This document shows, piece by piece, positions 20,837 to 35,233 of a DNA stretch of 64,000 nucleotides. The translations under genes were made by a program, and so were the position numbers. The notes beneath the pieces were generated by a model. It saw only the letters and a program-made list of their open reading frames with translations, did not search any database and had not been told where the DNA came from. Source of the stretch: Penelope pileata. Lineage: Eukaryota; Chordata; Aves; Galliformes; Cracidae. The DNA is taken from NCBI GenBank assembly GCA_013396635.1, contig WBMW01004109.1:174363-238362 (forward strand). The letters are read 5' to 3'. Numbering within the stretch: the first letter of the stretch is position 1; the number at the start of each line of letters is the position of its first letter.

Positions 20837-21780
20837 AGATAAGATGACATGGACAGTGGGATCGAGTGCACCCTCAGCAAGTTTGCAGATGATGCCAAGC
20901 TGTGTGGTGCAGTCGACATGCCAGAGGGAAGGGATGCCATCCAGAGGGACCTGGACAGGCTTGAGAGGTGGGCCCATGCCAACCTCATGAAGTTCAACAA
21001 AGTCAAGTGCAAAGTCCTGCACCTGGGTCGGAGCAATCCCAAGCACACATACAGGCTGGGCGGAGAATGGCTTGAGAGTAGCCCTGAGGAGAAGGACTTG
21101 CGGGTGTGTGTTGATGACAAACTCAACATGAGCCGGCAGTGTGCACTTGCAGCCCAGAAGGCCAACCGCATCCTGGGCTGCATCAAGAGAAGCGTGGCCA
21201 GCAGGTCAAGGGAGGTGATTCTGCCCCTCTACTCTGCTCTTGTGAGACCTCACCTGGAGTATTGTGTCCAGTTCTGGGGCCCCCAACACAAGAAGGATGT
21301 GGAGCTGTTGGAGCGGGTCCAGAGGAGGGCCACGAGGATGATCAGAGGGCTGGAGCACCTCCCCTACGAGGACAGGCTGAGAGAGTTGGGACTCTTCAGC
21401 CTGGAGAAGAGAAGGCTGCGGGGGGACCTGATAGCAGCCTTCCAGGACCTGAAGGGGGCCTACAGGAAAGCTGGGGAGGGGCTTTTTACAAGGATAGGTA
21501 ATGACAGAACAAGGGGTAATGGTTATAAACTGGAAGAGGGTAGATTTAGACTAGATATAAGGAGGAAATTCTTCACTGTGAGGGTGGTGAGACACTGGAA
21601 CAGGTTGCCCAGAGAAGTCGTTGACAACCCCTCCTGGAAGCATTCAAAGCCAGGCTGGATGGGGCTTTGGGCAACCTGGTCTAGTGGGAGGTGTCCTTGC
21701 CCATGGCAGGGGGGTTGGAACAAGATGATCTCTAAGGTCCCTTCCAACCTGAACCATTCTATGATTCTATGATTCTATAA
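20837..21780 (+). mobile_element. CR1 LINE, 5'-truncated, young, with partial RT frame
   Basis: The best-preserved CR1 in the window. The open frame 20849-21772 (307 codons) covers the second half of ORF2. It begins just before the reverse transcriptase catalytic box FADD (residues 12-15) and continues through LMKFNKVKCKVLHLG, LNMSRQCALAAQKANRILG, LVRPHLEYCVQFWGP, ERVQRRATRMIRGLEHLPYE and RTRGNGYKLEEGRFRLDIRR. One C is missing at about 21634 (CCCTCC-TGGAAG), so the last residues are out of frame; the copy at 59595-59740 keeps this base. The tail is three ATTCTATG-type units ending at 21780. The N-terminal half (endonuclease, RT fingers) is absent, as expected for 5'-truncated LINE copies. Not functional. 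Confidence 0.96.
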
Positions 21781-24700
21781 GATGAATACAAGAATTGCAG
21801 TTTGTTTTTTATAAAGAAGACACCAAGGAAACAAGTTTCCTTTTGCTTTCCTTTGTTTCTGTGCTATAAAGGTGATTTCTGAACATCAATTAGCACAAAT
21901 GAAATTTCTCAAAGGATTTTGGATGAAGCATAGAGAAAGGGTACATGCAAAGTCTCACATCAATTTATTGTAACGTGCATTTAGCTTATTTTGTTGCCTT
22001 TGTACAGACAACAAGCAACCTTGTCAGCTTTTAGGTAGGTACAAAAAATAAATTTATTGTTATGTTTATGCTGCCTGTAGTCCTTGCTATTGCTCTGTCT
22101 CCTTGGAGGTCTAGAAATGTGATTTATCTTCTGTCTGGTGTCAATACTGATCGTAACAGGCAGACACCTTCTTCGCAAAAGCCACCCCTTAGCTGGCACT
22201 AATCACTTTCCTCACTGGCAAAGTACAGAGGCCAAGGATTGAATGGAAATGAAGCCCCAACTTCTGTCTGGTCACTCCTGGTCAGGGCTGAGGTGTGTGG
22301 AAGGATTATTGCCTCTGCTACATGGTAGTTGTTCTCTGGATAAATTGAGAATTTCAATCTTCAGGGCTGTCAATCCAAAAACTGTTATGGGCACTATACA
22401 CTTTAATAAATAAAAGGAAGGAAGAAAGAAAGAAATGGAAGAAGAAAGAAAAAAATATTTGTTGACTATGCTTTTAGTAACAGTAAAACCATTATAGCTG
22501 TATATCTCTGTCACGATCTATTCACTTTTATCTATAAATGAAAGAATAATGAAAATATATGCAAAGAAATACTGTAAACTATTGCAATTTCAGCTTATCT
22601 CCAGAGAATCTGCCATTGGAGCTCAGTATGTATACACCTTGTTAAAGGAATTCATCTTCACTGACATCCAAAATAACTAAGAAAATAAGCACAAATGCAA
22701 ATACTGTATGTATACACTTTTGATAAAAATGTATCATTTCTCTTTTGCAGTATTTGAGTTTGATCACTGCAATGACTATACTGCTCAGCCTTATTACACA
22801 GTTCCTTTCTGTGCAAATATGAACTCAAAGTAAAAAAGTACGAAGTACAAAGCACACTGCTTATGTCCTTGCTGTTGCCCTGCACATCTTTTGACAGGTG
22901 CAAGTCCAAATTAGCCTTAGCTTTTCTAACCCTATGCTTGCAAGATTGGACAGCAACTCTAGTCTCCTCCTAGATGACTTTTCTCATTCCATGTAAATCA
23001 AAGAAATAATTGGGTTTCCCGCTATCAAAATTAAAGGAAATAACACTGGAACATTATATTAGAAACTCTGAGAAGTGTGTTTTATGAACTTTGTAGGAAT
23101 TACCTAACACTGAAGAAGCATGAAGTATCTGTATTCCCCAGGGGAAGAAGAAATCTTTTCTGGGCAGTACAATGGACACATACTGTCATGATTAGATCAT
23201 GCAGTTCAGTGCTCAAAGAACAGCAGGCCAGTTCTCTAAATGAGTTTTGTTTGATATTTCTTACTATATTTTGTTTATCCAGTGGTGAAACATAGCATTT
23301 GCTGAACTGAAATTAGTGGCTTGATTACTTTAATAGAGCTATATCATTTAACTTGAGGATCTAAATATATATATATATGTATATATAATAGCAAAAGGTT
23401 TTTCTCAACTCTGTTTTAGTAATTATCCTAATGTGTGTACCTAACTACAAGTTGAAATAACTTCTCCTTACATTTATAAGAGCCATTAAGATCATGCTCA
23501 AACACAGGATACCATGCTGCAATTTGCACTTGCAAACAGCACGATTCAAAAAGCAACTATACACTTATTTAATTAGGGGAACTACTTGAATATTAAGCTA
23601 GCAAGACAGTATGTAGATAAATCTACTTTAAAGTTTAAAATATTTTTTTTAATTAATATGATGAGATGGTATATAAAAATAACATAGTGTACTAGACTAA
23701 AATCATATTTTGTCCACTGGGTTCACTACACAAGGTACAGGACACATACAAAGTGACTAATAAGGCTATACAATTAATCTCTTCAGAACATGTCCTGGAT
23801 ATTGTACATCAGAGAGTTTAAAATTACTAGAAATTGTGTTAAATTTTTTTAAAACAAATAATAAAAAGAAATTAAAAAATCAGTCCTACACTGACTTCAC
23901 CAATGTGTTCAATGTTCAACTACTTGTATATTACTTGTACAATTACTTGTACAATTTTTTGTAAATTGTAACATAACAGAAGTTTATGTTTCTCTTTACA
24001 TTTACCAACAAACAAGCAAAAAGCAACACCACCAACAAAAAAAACCACAGTAATCTAGAACAGCACTTCCTCTTTATGTCTTCTGATGTGTTATCCGAGT
24101 CCTTTAACAGGCTATACAACAAAATACACAGCAATACCAAGGCACAGTGAGACGGTTTAGGAATAAATTTTTGACCCATGTCTGAATTAATTAGTTTTTA
24201 TTAATTTAATTCTGTCTTCTATAGACTTTGCAAATACTTTTGAGGTGGCTGCATTTCCTTAATTTGTCAGATTCTGATTTCAATTATGGTTCAATGGTAG
24301 TGCTATAATTTCCCAGGTGCTACAGGAGTTATTTCTGATTTACATTACTTCAGTAAGAATTAGAGCCACAGATATTCTAGAAGGGTATTCTAAAATGCCT
24401 CATGCCTGGCAGTTAATTGTGTCTTTGAAGGCTTATATTTTTTATGTAACAGGCACTAATGCATATTTTTATAAAAATATATATAGAGAGAGAGAGAACT
24501 CTTAAATTATAAAAGTTTGTTCAAGTAGTCACAGATTCTTGACAGCTGCTATTGGTCTATTCTTCAGTTCCCATAAAAATATATGTGTTTAAACAATAAA
24601 TGGATATCATGATAAAAAGGAATCTACTACAGGCTTTTCAATAAAATTATTTGCCACAAGAGAGAAGGCAGAAGAAAATAATGTGGTGAGAAGCAATTCT

Positions 24701-27700
24701 CTAATCACAAGAGAAGGATATTATCTGTCATTCCACCAATATTAAAAACATTTCTACAAAAGACATAGTGAATTTGACTATTTATTTGGAGATATACTTT
24801 AAAAACACATCCCCAGCAAATATTTGCAAATATAACAGAATACAGAAAAAGCAGTGTCAGAGCAACTTTGTGGTACGTACTACAGCTTAAGACTCATTTG
24901 TGAAAGATGGTCTACCCATACAGGAGACAGCTGTTCACTTGAGATAGTAATCCCTGCATAAGACTGAGAAAGAAAAATATTCTGTAGCCTATACTTTTAG
25001 TGTTTTTATTGTCACAAAATTGTTTCTGAAAAACTGCATGATACTTCAGTTTTGTAAAAAATTCTCCTGAACTTAGAAATGTAGAAGAAAAATACTGTAC
25101 GATTTCATTAAGATACCTCAAGTTACAAGAGAGGCTCATCAAGATGTTTAAGTCCTCTTCTAAAGTATTTGTGACTGAAATTGGTGGGAAGTGGGCTTCA
25201 TTTCATGTGTATTCTTTGGGGGGAAAAAAAAAGTTGTATTTCTCTCTTTACTTCGCTTTTTTTCCCCAAAACTTATTGGACAGCCGATATGGCAATTAAT
25301 TTAATATTTATGGAAGTAAGTGACTGCACATTTAGGAGACAATAGAAATTTAGGAATATGTGACCTAACCCTGCAACTGAAATCCAGGCTTTCACATCTG
25401 GACTCACTGCCTTAAATGGTGTTTCCAACAGGCATCTTTTTCTCATGTCCCTTTTCTGCAGTTCATTTGTTTCTGTATAAGCAACCATAAGCTACAACTT
25501 CTCTAGGTTTAGAACATGATATAGCTCTTCCAAAAGTGCATGCAAGCAGTTGAGTCTTCTGTATTGACAAGTATTGGAAGTACTCTGTAGAGGAACAGAT
25601 AAATTTCTGCATTATAATTTGTCCTAACATCCTATTAGAAATAATTCCTTGGCAATTTCAAAATATTAGTGGGAAACTGTTTGGCAGCAATGATTTTCAC
25701 TTTCTGTCCATAGTGAATTCACTTTCTGAATCATAGTGAAATGTAATTTCCTAATTTTCAATCATGCAGTCTTTAAGGTTCTTGTAGACTCAGCTATAAT
25801 TAGGGTCCTAAAAATATAATTGATTTACCTCTCAAAAACAAAAAGACTGTCCACGGAGAATTTTTATTTTTTAAACTACAGTAGTTTGAAAAATATTTAG
25901 AAAATTTATTTTTTTGGAGAAAAAGTAATCTTTTTTTTTTAAAAAAAGGCGTTTTAGTTAAAACTGCCTAAGTTCACAAACATTTATCTTCTCATACCTG
26001 ATTCCACCTACAAACAAGATAAAGAGGTTCTTGAGAATAATTGCAGAAGATGACTGGCTTATCAAATTTTTTCTCCAGGCAAAAAATAAAGAGGTCTGCA
26101 TCATCATTAAAAAAATAAATAAATCCAGAATAGTAAACACAGGCAGATTTATAAAAATAATTATCATCTAAATGGAAAGGATGTATTTTTTTCCCCATAA
26201 ATAGACTTAAATTGCTTTAAAGTCCTATTTCTCACCATCTATTGCATTATTCATTGAATAACTAGTGCAGAACTTCATTGTTAAACACATATCAAATATA
26301 AATTTTTATTTTCTTTCAACTCCTAGTTCAGCTTTTTTTTTTTCATTGAAATATCTGATACAGAGGAGTTTTTGATTCAAACAGGTAGTATTTATAAATC
26401 TCTCTACATCAAATTAACTCAGACAATGAAATTATACAGATTAAGTTATAATATGGATGCATTTGAACCATTTCATGTGTATTTCAAAAACAAACTGATT
26501 CCAGCTAGCAAAAGAAAATCTATTTAATATTTAAGAACCACATTCAAAAATTCCTGAGCACAATTATAGCAATTGTATAAAACACATGATGCACACCTAA
26601 TAAAGTGTATTTGTATAGAAGTGTTATTTTTTTTGTGCTGTGAAAATGTAAATAATCAAAGACAGCCTTTGCTACCTATAAATTAATGAAGTTTCATCTT
26701 TAGGTCAAACTCATCAAATCTGGCTCCAGGAATGATGTAATAGGGATGTTCAAAATGAGAGCTTTATAGAGAATGCATTTTGAGGAAAACAAATCATTGA
26801 GGTGTTTTTAAAAATCTTGATCAGGGTCTCTAAGGGATCTGTAGTAACAGGTGCTGCTTTATTTAATGGGTTCTAAATTCAGTCTTAGGGTCTGACATTT
26901 GCAGTCTTTTTGTCTTCCTTCTCTGCCAGCCTGTCCTTCTGGACTGGTGTAACTTACAGGGATTGTTTTCTAAGCATGATACCCAGGTTTCTGATTTAGT
27001 TGAATGCCTAGATTTCTTCTTCCTCTGATGTATTCAGTCACAACACAAAATCACAAGGCATAGTTACTTGTCACAGCTGTTGCTATACTGGAGGCACCAT
27101 CTCTAAGGAAATCTTAGCCCTTCCACTACCCTCCTTCTCTACAAGCAATAATGGCACTCTGCGCATTTATTGCATGGTGTCATTGGTGCTCCCTGCCTCC
27201 TCAGCCCCACAATTCATGTTATTAATGAGCCCTGCAAAGAAGTGTACTGGTTTGTCAGCACCAATCTCATAGATTGTGTTCATCCTCTGCAGCATGACAC
27301 ATCTGGCTCCTTTGCCTATAATCTTAAATCATCCAGATTCAACTGCAGAGCCACAGGTACTATATTACAGCTCTTTAATATGTGAATTCTATGACTACAA
27401 AATCACAAATTTTATCACACTCATCAGGCAGAAAATATGTTTCATCCACACATACCCATGATCTGACTGTTTTCAGTATATGTATAGGAGTTTCATCCAG
27501 TGTATTTGTCTAGAGAACATCAGTGGAAAGTTTCATAGATCCTCTCAGCTACTAAAATAACTCTCTTTCAACCCTCTATGGAAATGTTTTGGTGTCTATC
27601 TCTTAAAATAGCTTTCATATTCTTTTGAGGTTTCCTCTGTAATTATTTTCCATAATCGTCTCTATTATTACACTCAGTGTAGCCATTTATTTTTGAGATA

Positions 27701-30700
27701 CTGAGATGTTCTGCGTTTTCCCAGAAGAAATGTCATGCAACTAGTGAAAGATATTTTTCACATTTATCACTAAATCTATTTTATGTGCACTTTAAAATAT
27801 ATTTGCAATATCCTTTAAACTTCTCCGTATGTTAGAAAATGGAAGTAGCTCAAGAGCTTCATATACCTTCCTGATAATTCCCTGAAGTTTCTTCAGCTTG
27901 ATTAAGCAGTGTTCATAATATATCAGTCAATCAGAATTTGATCACTTCTTTTTCACTTTCCAGTGCAATACCAGCAGACAGGGATTACATTTCTGAATAA
28001 AACGTAACATAAATAGTTTGCACTTCTAATATAGCTTGATGACTCATTGGCAATTACCACTTGTGCAGTTCCTGTGTCACATTTTCCTCTGAAATTGTGA
28101 AAATGTGTGCAGTAATTTCTCTTGCAAGGATTATTTTGAGATACTATGTTAGCCTTAAATACAGAAATTACAACTTTTAACTTTGCATATCACCTAGTTC
28201 TGGCATTTTCTAGTGTTTTCCTAATTATTCCATTAATATATTTAGATTATACTCAATACATAGAGACAATCACTTTCAGTTTTTTTCTACAACATTTATC
28301 CACAAATAATTTTTTTTCTGTTCACGAAGTTATCTAGATTTTCCTCAGGACTAAATACAAACTTCTGTGTTTGAAATCTATGGAAGTCTCTCAACAGTAC
28401 GAAGTTTCTTACCTTTATCTTGAGTATTATTAAATAATTTGTTATTCCATTTCTGTCTACCAAAGGTATTAAAGGTTTAGCTTTGTAGTGTTTTTGGTCT
28501 GTTTTTAACTAAAAATGTTTTGGTTTCAATCTTACACAGCTTTTTAAGTTAACTGGTTTCCAAGCCTTCCCTAAATATTTCTTCCTTGTGTTCTATTGTT
28601 TTTGTGAGGGATAGCTTTAGATTTTATTTCTCTAAAAATTGTAGCTTAATTATCCTCTTGCAAACGAGCTGATAATGCTTCCAAGGAGATAACTGGAACA
28701 GATTTACTGTGAGTGTCATCTCTTTTTAGGCAGAAGCAGAAACCATTGGGAAAGTGTCCAGGTCAAAGGCCTGTGTTCAGATCAGACTTTTCTCCTATTT
28801 TAAAAGAGCTTTGAAAATTTAATTTTGATATCCAAATATTCTCTGATCAACTACGTGTGCTAGTACAGGCTTCATTGTTTACTCACAGAGCTTCAGCTTC
28901 TTTTTTAACTTTTGCAGTGTTTTCAAAGGTAAATAATGATTCAGATTATTTTTATTAATTTAGCCATAAGTAGGTATGCTTTTTCCATACTTTTATTTAC
29001 TTTTCACTTCTTTTTTTTTCACATGAGAGGTATTGCCATTGACCAAGATGTCTTGTTAATTCCATATACGTAAGAAAATATTATGTTGAATAAACTGTGC
29101 TTAATTATAAGGCCTGGAGACAAGGAAGCCTTGGGAGAGGAAAACTGGAGCAACTATTACTACCAAGTACTGAAAGAGGAAGTTATTATGTAGGTTGGGA
29201 TAATTCTCTGCAACATAGAAGTCACTTAGAAATCAGAAATTCAGAAATGCATAGATGTAATTAAGAACAAATTATCTAAGTAGTCGAGAGGGTGAAATAC
29301 TCTTTAAATCTATGGTACTGAGGTATTTACCCACAGTCTAAACAGTGAAAGTTAATAATTAATAAATACAATAATCTTATCCCAGACATTTTAAATCAGA
29401 TAAGATACATATTTACAAAACAAGCATTTTTAATCTCATAATTTTAATTTGCTGTCTTGAATAGCTGCTTGCAGAAACACTGGTCATCTAATTACAGTTG
29501 GAGTTTCTATTTATATTTTTCCATCATTGAAATAGGAAAATTATTTTTTAAAAATACCATTTTAAAGAGTAAGATTACATGCAGATAGATATTGCTTGGA
29601 ATTACTTAGTGAGAAATGAGGTTTTGCCTGTAAGACTGACGGTTAAGTTCATACTACCCTGATTAGAGTACAACTGATTTGTTCTGACAACAATCTGTTT
29701 GAAAATCCTTGAACAGTAGACATGATCACTTACTTGTCATTTCATATTTAGATCAAATGAAAACTGAGCTCTAGCTGCGTTTGAAATTTGTAATTTCTTA
29801 AGCTTATTAGGATTCTTATTCGAAAACTTTGAGCTTTGATAGTCTAAGAACCTTACCCTGCTGCTGGGAGGGTTATAAAAATATTAGGAACACATATTTC
29901 TAGGATTTACTATATTTGAATGATTAAAGGAGAATTACAAAAACAAAATAAATTTGAAGTGATAGCTACATTAACATACTATTCTTTTCTTTAATTTAAT
30001 GGACTGTTCAAGAAAATATGATGAACAAATAGTTTAAGAAGATTAGAAAAAAAAATTGGAACAAAATAACTGAAAGCACTTTCTGAATGGTAGATACTTG
30101 CAATTGTCATAGTCTTTAATTTTCAGAACATAAGTTTATCTTTCAAGAAGCTCCAGCTTTCTTTATTTGTATCCTCTTCAGTGCCTCACCATTTCTTACT
30201 CTGTATACCTCATAATACAATTTACTTTAATGCAAATGAAAGAACTGCCATACTGCATTAAATTAAAGTTCCACCCAATTTAGTGTCCCATGTCTGTTAA
30301 TGTCAATTAGTGTATCCTTGAGGAAAAATACAAGAAATGAGGCAAGTATAACGTGATTTTCCTCTGCCAAACTTTCACAATAGGATTAACTTTAGTATCA
30401 AGAGATTGGTAATGGTATTTAACACTCATGCTCCAGTCCACTGTCCCTAGCAGCTAAACAGTTTTCTCATTCATTTTCTCATTCAGAAGACCAGAGACTT
30501 TAAAAGTGAAGCCAGCACCTCATTAAAAACTCAAGAAAAATTATTTATTCCTGTCATAAGTGATCTTTAATTATCTTCTTTTATGTTTCACTATTCAATT
30601 CGTTAATCAAGTAACAGTAATACAAAGATGAAGCAGTTACCCCTGAAAGAAAGAAACAGGCAATACAATTTAACCAGAGAAAAAAATATTTACTGAGAGA

Positions 30701-31170
30701 AAGTTAACTTGGCTACCTGAATCCTGATTCTGTAGTCAAAATTCTTTAAATATGTAGCTATTCCAGAAGTAGTTAGATGAATGAAATACAAGAATTTATC
30801 CACTTAAAACATATAGCAATGCCTATTTCTCATTACTTAATCTGATCTACTTTTCATGTACTTAGACATAAAAGAACTCTAATACAAAACAGATTTAAAT
30901 ACAGCTGCAGCGTGCATTTTGAATGATTTCTTAATTTCTTTTCAGTTGTGAGGACTGCTAGGTGCAGCAGTATGAAACTTCGGTTTCATGAGAATTATTT
31001 TGTTCCATTATGAAATGAAACCTCAAAATATTAAAGGTATCAGAAAGAAATGCTGAAAACAAGATATCTTTCATGTTGCTTATACATTGACTATAAACAG
31101 AATAGATTTTTTTTCCAGTTTTGAAGCCTTTTTTGTTCTATAATAATATATAATAGAAATCAAAGCAACA
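21781..31170. other. 9.4-kb AT-rich tract with no recognised transposon or gene
   Basis: No coding exon, CR1 or LTR recognised. Simple sequence only: (TA)n at about 23364-23388, TA then (GA)n at about 24476-24498, and A/T homopolymers near 23640, 25929 and 26333. The open frames are 60-83 codons and without motifs; several are rich in F, L, I and S, as expected from AT-rich DNA. It may be intergenic or part of a very long intron, and could hold conserved non-coding elements that one sequence cannot reveal. Confidence 0.55.
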
Positions 31171-31176
31171 AGTTGA

Positions 31177-31755
31177 TGTGCTTCAGTTTGTACATGGCCT
31201 GATTGGGATGGAATTTTCTTCATAGAAGCTCATATAGTACTGTGATTTAGATTTGTTACCAAAACAAAGATAAACATATTAAAATTTTAGTTATTGCTGA
31301 ACAGTGTTTGCACAGCATCAAGACCTCTGTTTCTTACTCTGCTCCAGCAGTGAATAGACGGGTGATGTCCAAGAGACTGGAAGGGGACAGAACCAGGCAG
31401 ATGAACTAAACTAACAAAAGAGATATTCCAAGTCACATAGCATCCTGCTTAGCAATAAAAATAGAGAGGAGGAAGCCTGGGGAGGTTAGCTATCCTTTGC
31501 TTGGGAAGTAGACAAATAAATACCGGTCTACCCATGGGGGCAGCTAAGAAATTTCTTTTGCATTATGTGTTTTATTTTACTTTCTTTGTCTATTCTTCCA
31601 CTTCTCTTTCACTTGTTAAACAATTTTTATTTTCACGCACATGTTTCCTTGCTTTTACCCTTTACCTCTTTCTCCATCCCACTGAGGATGAAAGAGGTGA
31701 TATGAGTGAGCAGTTTTGTGCTATTCAGCTGCCTACCAGGGTTATCCCAAAACAG
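31177..31755 (+). mobile_element. Solo LTR of an avian endogenous retrovirus
   Basis: Recognised as a common bird LTR type by landmarks in order: a start TGTGCTTCAGTTTG, GGGATGGAATTTTCTTCATA, TTGCTGAACAGTGTTTGCAC, GAAGGGGACAGAACCAGGCA, AAAGAGATATTCCAAGTCAC, a TATA-like AGCAATAAAAATAG near 31452, CTTGTTAAACAAT, and CATCCCACTGAGGATGAAAG near the end. The six bases AGTTGA occur immediately before (31171-31176) and after (31756-31761), consistent with a target-site duplication. The 3' terminus reads AAAACAG rather than a clean CA. No internal viral sequence adjoins it, so it is a solo LTR left by recombination. The family name is not certain. Confidence 0.85.
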
Positions 31756-34700
31756 AGTTGAAACAGGGTGTTTTCTTCTCTAATTCTGTTTCACGTTATA
31801 TAATAGAAAACTATGTACTTAAAATTTTGATGATCTCTCTTCTCTTCTTTTTTTCTTTCCCCCCCCCCTCCTTCTCCTTCTTTTTCATTCCTATCTAAAT
31901 ACAGCAAAGCTGGAGTCTGTTGTCCTTCCCCATCTGTCTTAGCAGAAAATCGTTACTGCAGTCAGTGGCAAAATTTCTGTCTGACGCTCTGGATTAAATT
32001 CCAACATTCGCAGGCCAACACAAATACAGAATGGACTAGTCTAGACCAGAACACGGATGTAGGAGGTAAACAGGCATGTCTATTTGAGTAAGGATAGTAA
32101 GGAATAAAAGAATTAGGAAATAAGGCTGAGGATAAATGAAGAAGCATCTAGGTTAGGAACCAAGGCACAGATAAGGGTTCAATCTCATTTTGCAAGCTTT
32201 CACAAGCTTTTTCACAATGTTTGGTGACTGTAAGAGTGTTTCAAAGTCTACTTCGTTCTATTGCATCAGGGAATGACTGGCTCTGTGAGGAATGACTTCC
32301 AGAGTACTTCAGACAAGATTTCTGCAGTTAGGCAATAGCTCATTGCAATGGGTTTATTCAGCCTGGGGAAAAAAAAGATGTATGCAAGGCTTTGTAAAAA
32401 TTTTGATGGAAATACTAAAATCAAGGAGATAAATGGAAATACGGAGAAAATCAGCATGCGTTGACAAAATGCAGTTCATACTGATGTGTGAGTGAACATC
32501 TTTCCTTGAAATAAAAATGGATCTTCTAAATAAAGGGAAAGGACTGAAGCTATTGGTTAGGAATGTTTCAAATCTGGCTAAATAATTAAATATCTAATTA
32601 AGATTCTCAGTCAATGCTATCTTAATTGACTAATACATCATTTTGTTAACACTAATGGTAAATTAAATATGTTTGATCAATATTCAAACAATGAATTATA
32701 GTTAACTGATGTTAATCTTAATGAGCATTACCTTAAAATATTAGCTGATGTGCATTCACAGCTGTGGAGATTACGTTACAACATTAAAATTCAGGATATC
32801 ATCTACAAGAAAGTATTAGTAGGAGTTAGTGAGTTGTCCTTATACAAGAGGAAAAAAAAAAAACAGACATCCCAGAAAAAAAAACTAAATTACACCCTTA
32901 CAAATAACATATATTTTTTCTCATTACATTATTTTTCCTTTTCTACTGAAGGGACTATTCTGAACAATTTGAGGTTTCTAAATCATAATTTACCAACTTT
33001 GTTGAATTCTGTTAACATGCAAAATTAACTAAATGAATTAATTAAGAAAAAAATGCAGTAAAATGCAACCAAGTACTGAACAATAAAACAAATTGTAGAC
33101 TAAGGAACTGAAATCAGATATCCAGTGATAGAATGCAAAAGTTTTTTAATGTCTACAAAATAATGGAAATTAGAGTCATTCAGATTAAGATTTCCAAAAG
33201 GGGTTAGCAGCAATAAATGTCTGTTTTTCAGGTACATTAGAAGAGACAACTTCAAGGGAAGTAATATTTAAAACATAATCTCTAATGGTTTCTGAAATCC
33301 ATATCACTAGTGATTAGTTAGTAAAGGAAGAACAAATAAAAATCTTCTTTAAAAAATTGGCCTTGATTCACTGTAGATGGCTATGGAAATCACGGCCTCA
33401 GACTGACCTGATATTTATTTTTAATCTATAATTTAGATTAATGTACCGGGTATTTTAAGTTTTTAATGAAGTTTAACTGTGTATGTTAATGTGGTCCTGA
33501 CAAAAAAAAAACATTTACAGTTTTTTTCTAGATACATAAATGAAAGGAGACATTAGAAAGACATCTTTTGATATGCTGAGAATCCAGCAGGCATTAGAGT
33601 TCATTGGCTTTAATTCTGCCCTGAAACACTGAGAGTTCAATCCACAGCCCACTATAGTCAGTAAAAATCTTCAGAAATCCTACAAAACAGCTCCCTCGCA
33701 CATGCCAAAGACCATACTATCTTATCTTCCTTTTTATTAATTTTCTATTCCCTATTGACAAAGCAACTTCAGCACAGCAGCAGGTTGATAGACAGTGCCT
33801 TGCCACTTTGTCACAGATTTTTGTGTCACTTGTGGCAAGCTACTTTTGTTCATTTTGACTCAAATTCATAGTCACCTATGCATCAAGTTTTCAGTTGACT
33901 TCAATGAGAAACGGGTTCCTAAATACCTCTGTAGACCTTTCATCAGCATTGCTGTTATGTCTGTACTCTGTCCAGCTCAAGTTTGAACTCAAAGTCTAAC
34001 ATTCACATCACATTTATTTTAGCTCTCAACTATAGATTTCATCAGATGGCCTTACAAGCAAACAAAAACTTGAGCTCTAAGGAACATACAGAGAGGTGTG
34101 ACACTCAAATCTTACCTCTGCAGTTAGAAATATGGGCACCTGAAGGGGATTCATCTCCATTCCTTCAATCGTCATGTGGGTCTGATACAGGTATAGATAT
34201 ATAGTCTGATATAGATAATCTCTATAGATTACTCTCCTCTGTCCTCACAGACTTTTATGCCCTGTTTTGTTTTTAACACTATAAACATAAGTCTATTTTA
34301 TTCTGAGGTGTCCTGAGGAAGTAGGGTTGATGATATATTCAACCTGTCTCACTGCATCAATGTATAGACAGCCCACTAGTGGTCTTGTATTCTAGCTGAG
34401 TAAAAACTCTTATATTGACAGTGACACCTGATACACTGATTAGAAAAGACAGTTTAGGAACATTACGCTATTTCATTGGGATAATCTTCAACTTATAGCC
34501 TAAAGAGATTGTGAATGGGAGTCTAAAGAGCATGTTTAATGGTTGCATAGATGCCATTTTTTACCATAGATCATCAAAGGTGATCATATACAAAGCTCTG
34601 AATTCGCTGTTATTCATCATATTTTAGAGAATAAGGACATATCAGTTGACTTCTTTCCGCTGAAAACATAAGTAGGTGCAGACCAGCATCTATGTTAGAA

Positions 34701-35210
34701 GAGCAGTTGAGCCTTTCTTGGATATAAATGATGCAACAAAAGGATTATCTAAGGTCTGTAGGAGGAACACAACTCTCTTGAGATGTCTGGCTCAGAAACC
34801 TCAACCTCAGCTCAAGTAAAGCTATTAAAACAAGCACAAAACCCTACGGGGAGTTAGGAATGCAAGAAAACAGCCACAGACAAGCACACATACACATATC
34901 CTATCTTGTTGGGTTTGTGAGGGAAAACGTTTACTAAAATAATGGGAATTACAAATATGTAAGACAGGTGGTATGTCAGGACACTTAAAGTAAAAATTAA
35001 AGCAAATGTAAGAGAACATCTGGTCTAAATACTCTGAAAAATATTGACGGCTGTTGCAGATCTCTAGTTAATTAAAAAGGATTCAAAACTGGCTATATCT
35101 AGTTTTGTGCTCCCCCTGTTTGCTAAGTATAGACACTGGCAGATCACTTGAAGTAGTGAATTATGGCAGTAAAGGCTCTCCAGTGAGCTCTTCATAGTGG
35201 AACTGCATTA

Positions 35211-35233
35211 ACAAACAAACAAACAAACAAACA
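35211..35233. repeat. (AAAC)n microsatellite
   Basis: Five to six tandem AAAC units followed by an A-rich run. Confidence 0.9.

Noticed and set aside
32345..32380. TTTATTCAGCCTGGGG resembling the CR1 FSLEK block
   Set aside because: Only about 20 bases match and the neighbouring CR1 blocks are absent.
33590..33660. Stretch faintly like an old SINE
   Set aside because: Too short and diverged to separate from chance by eye.
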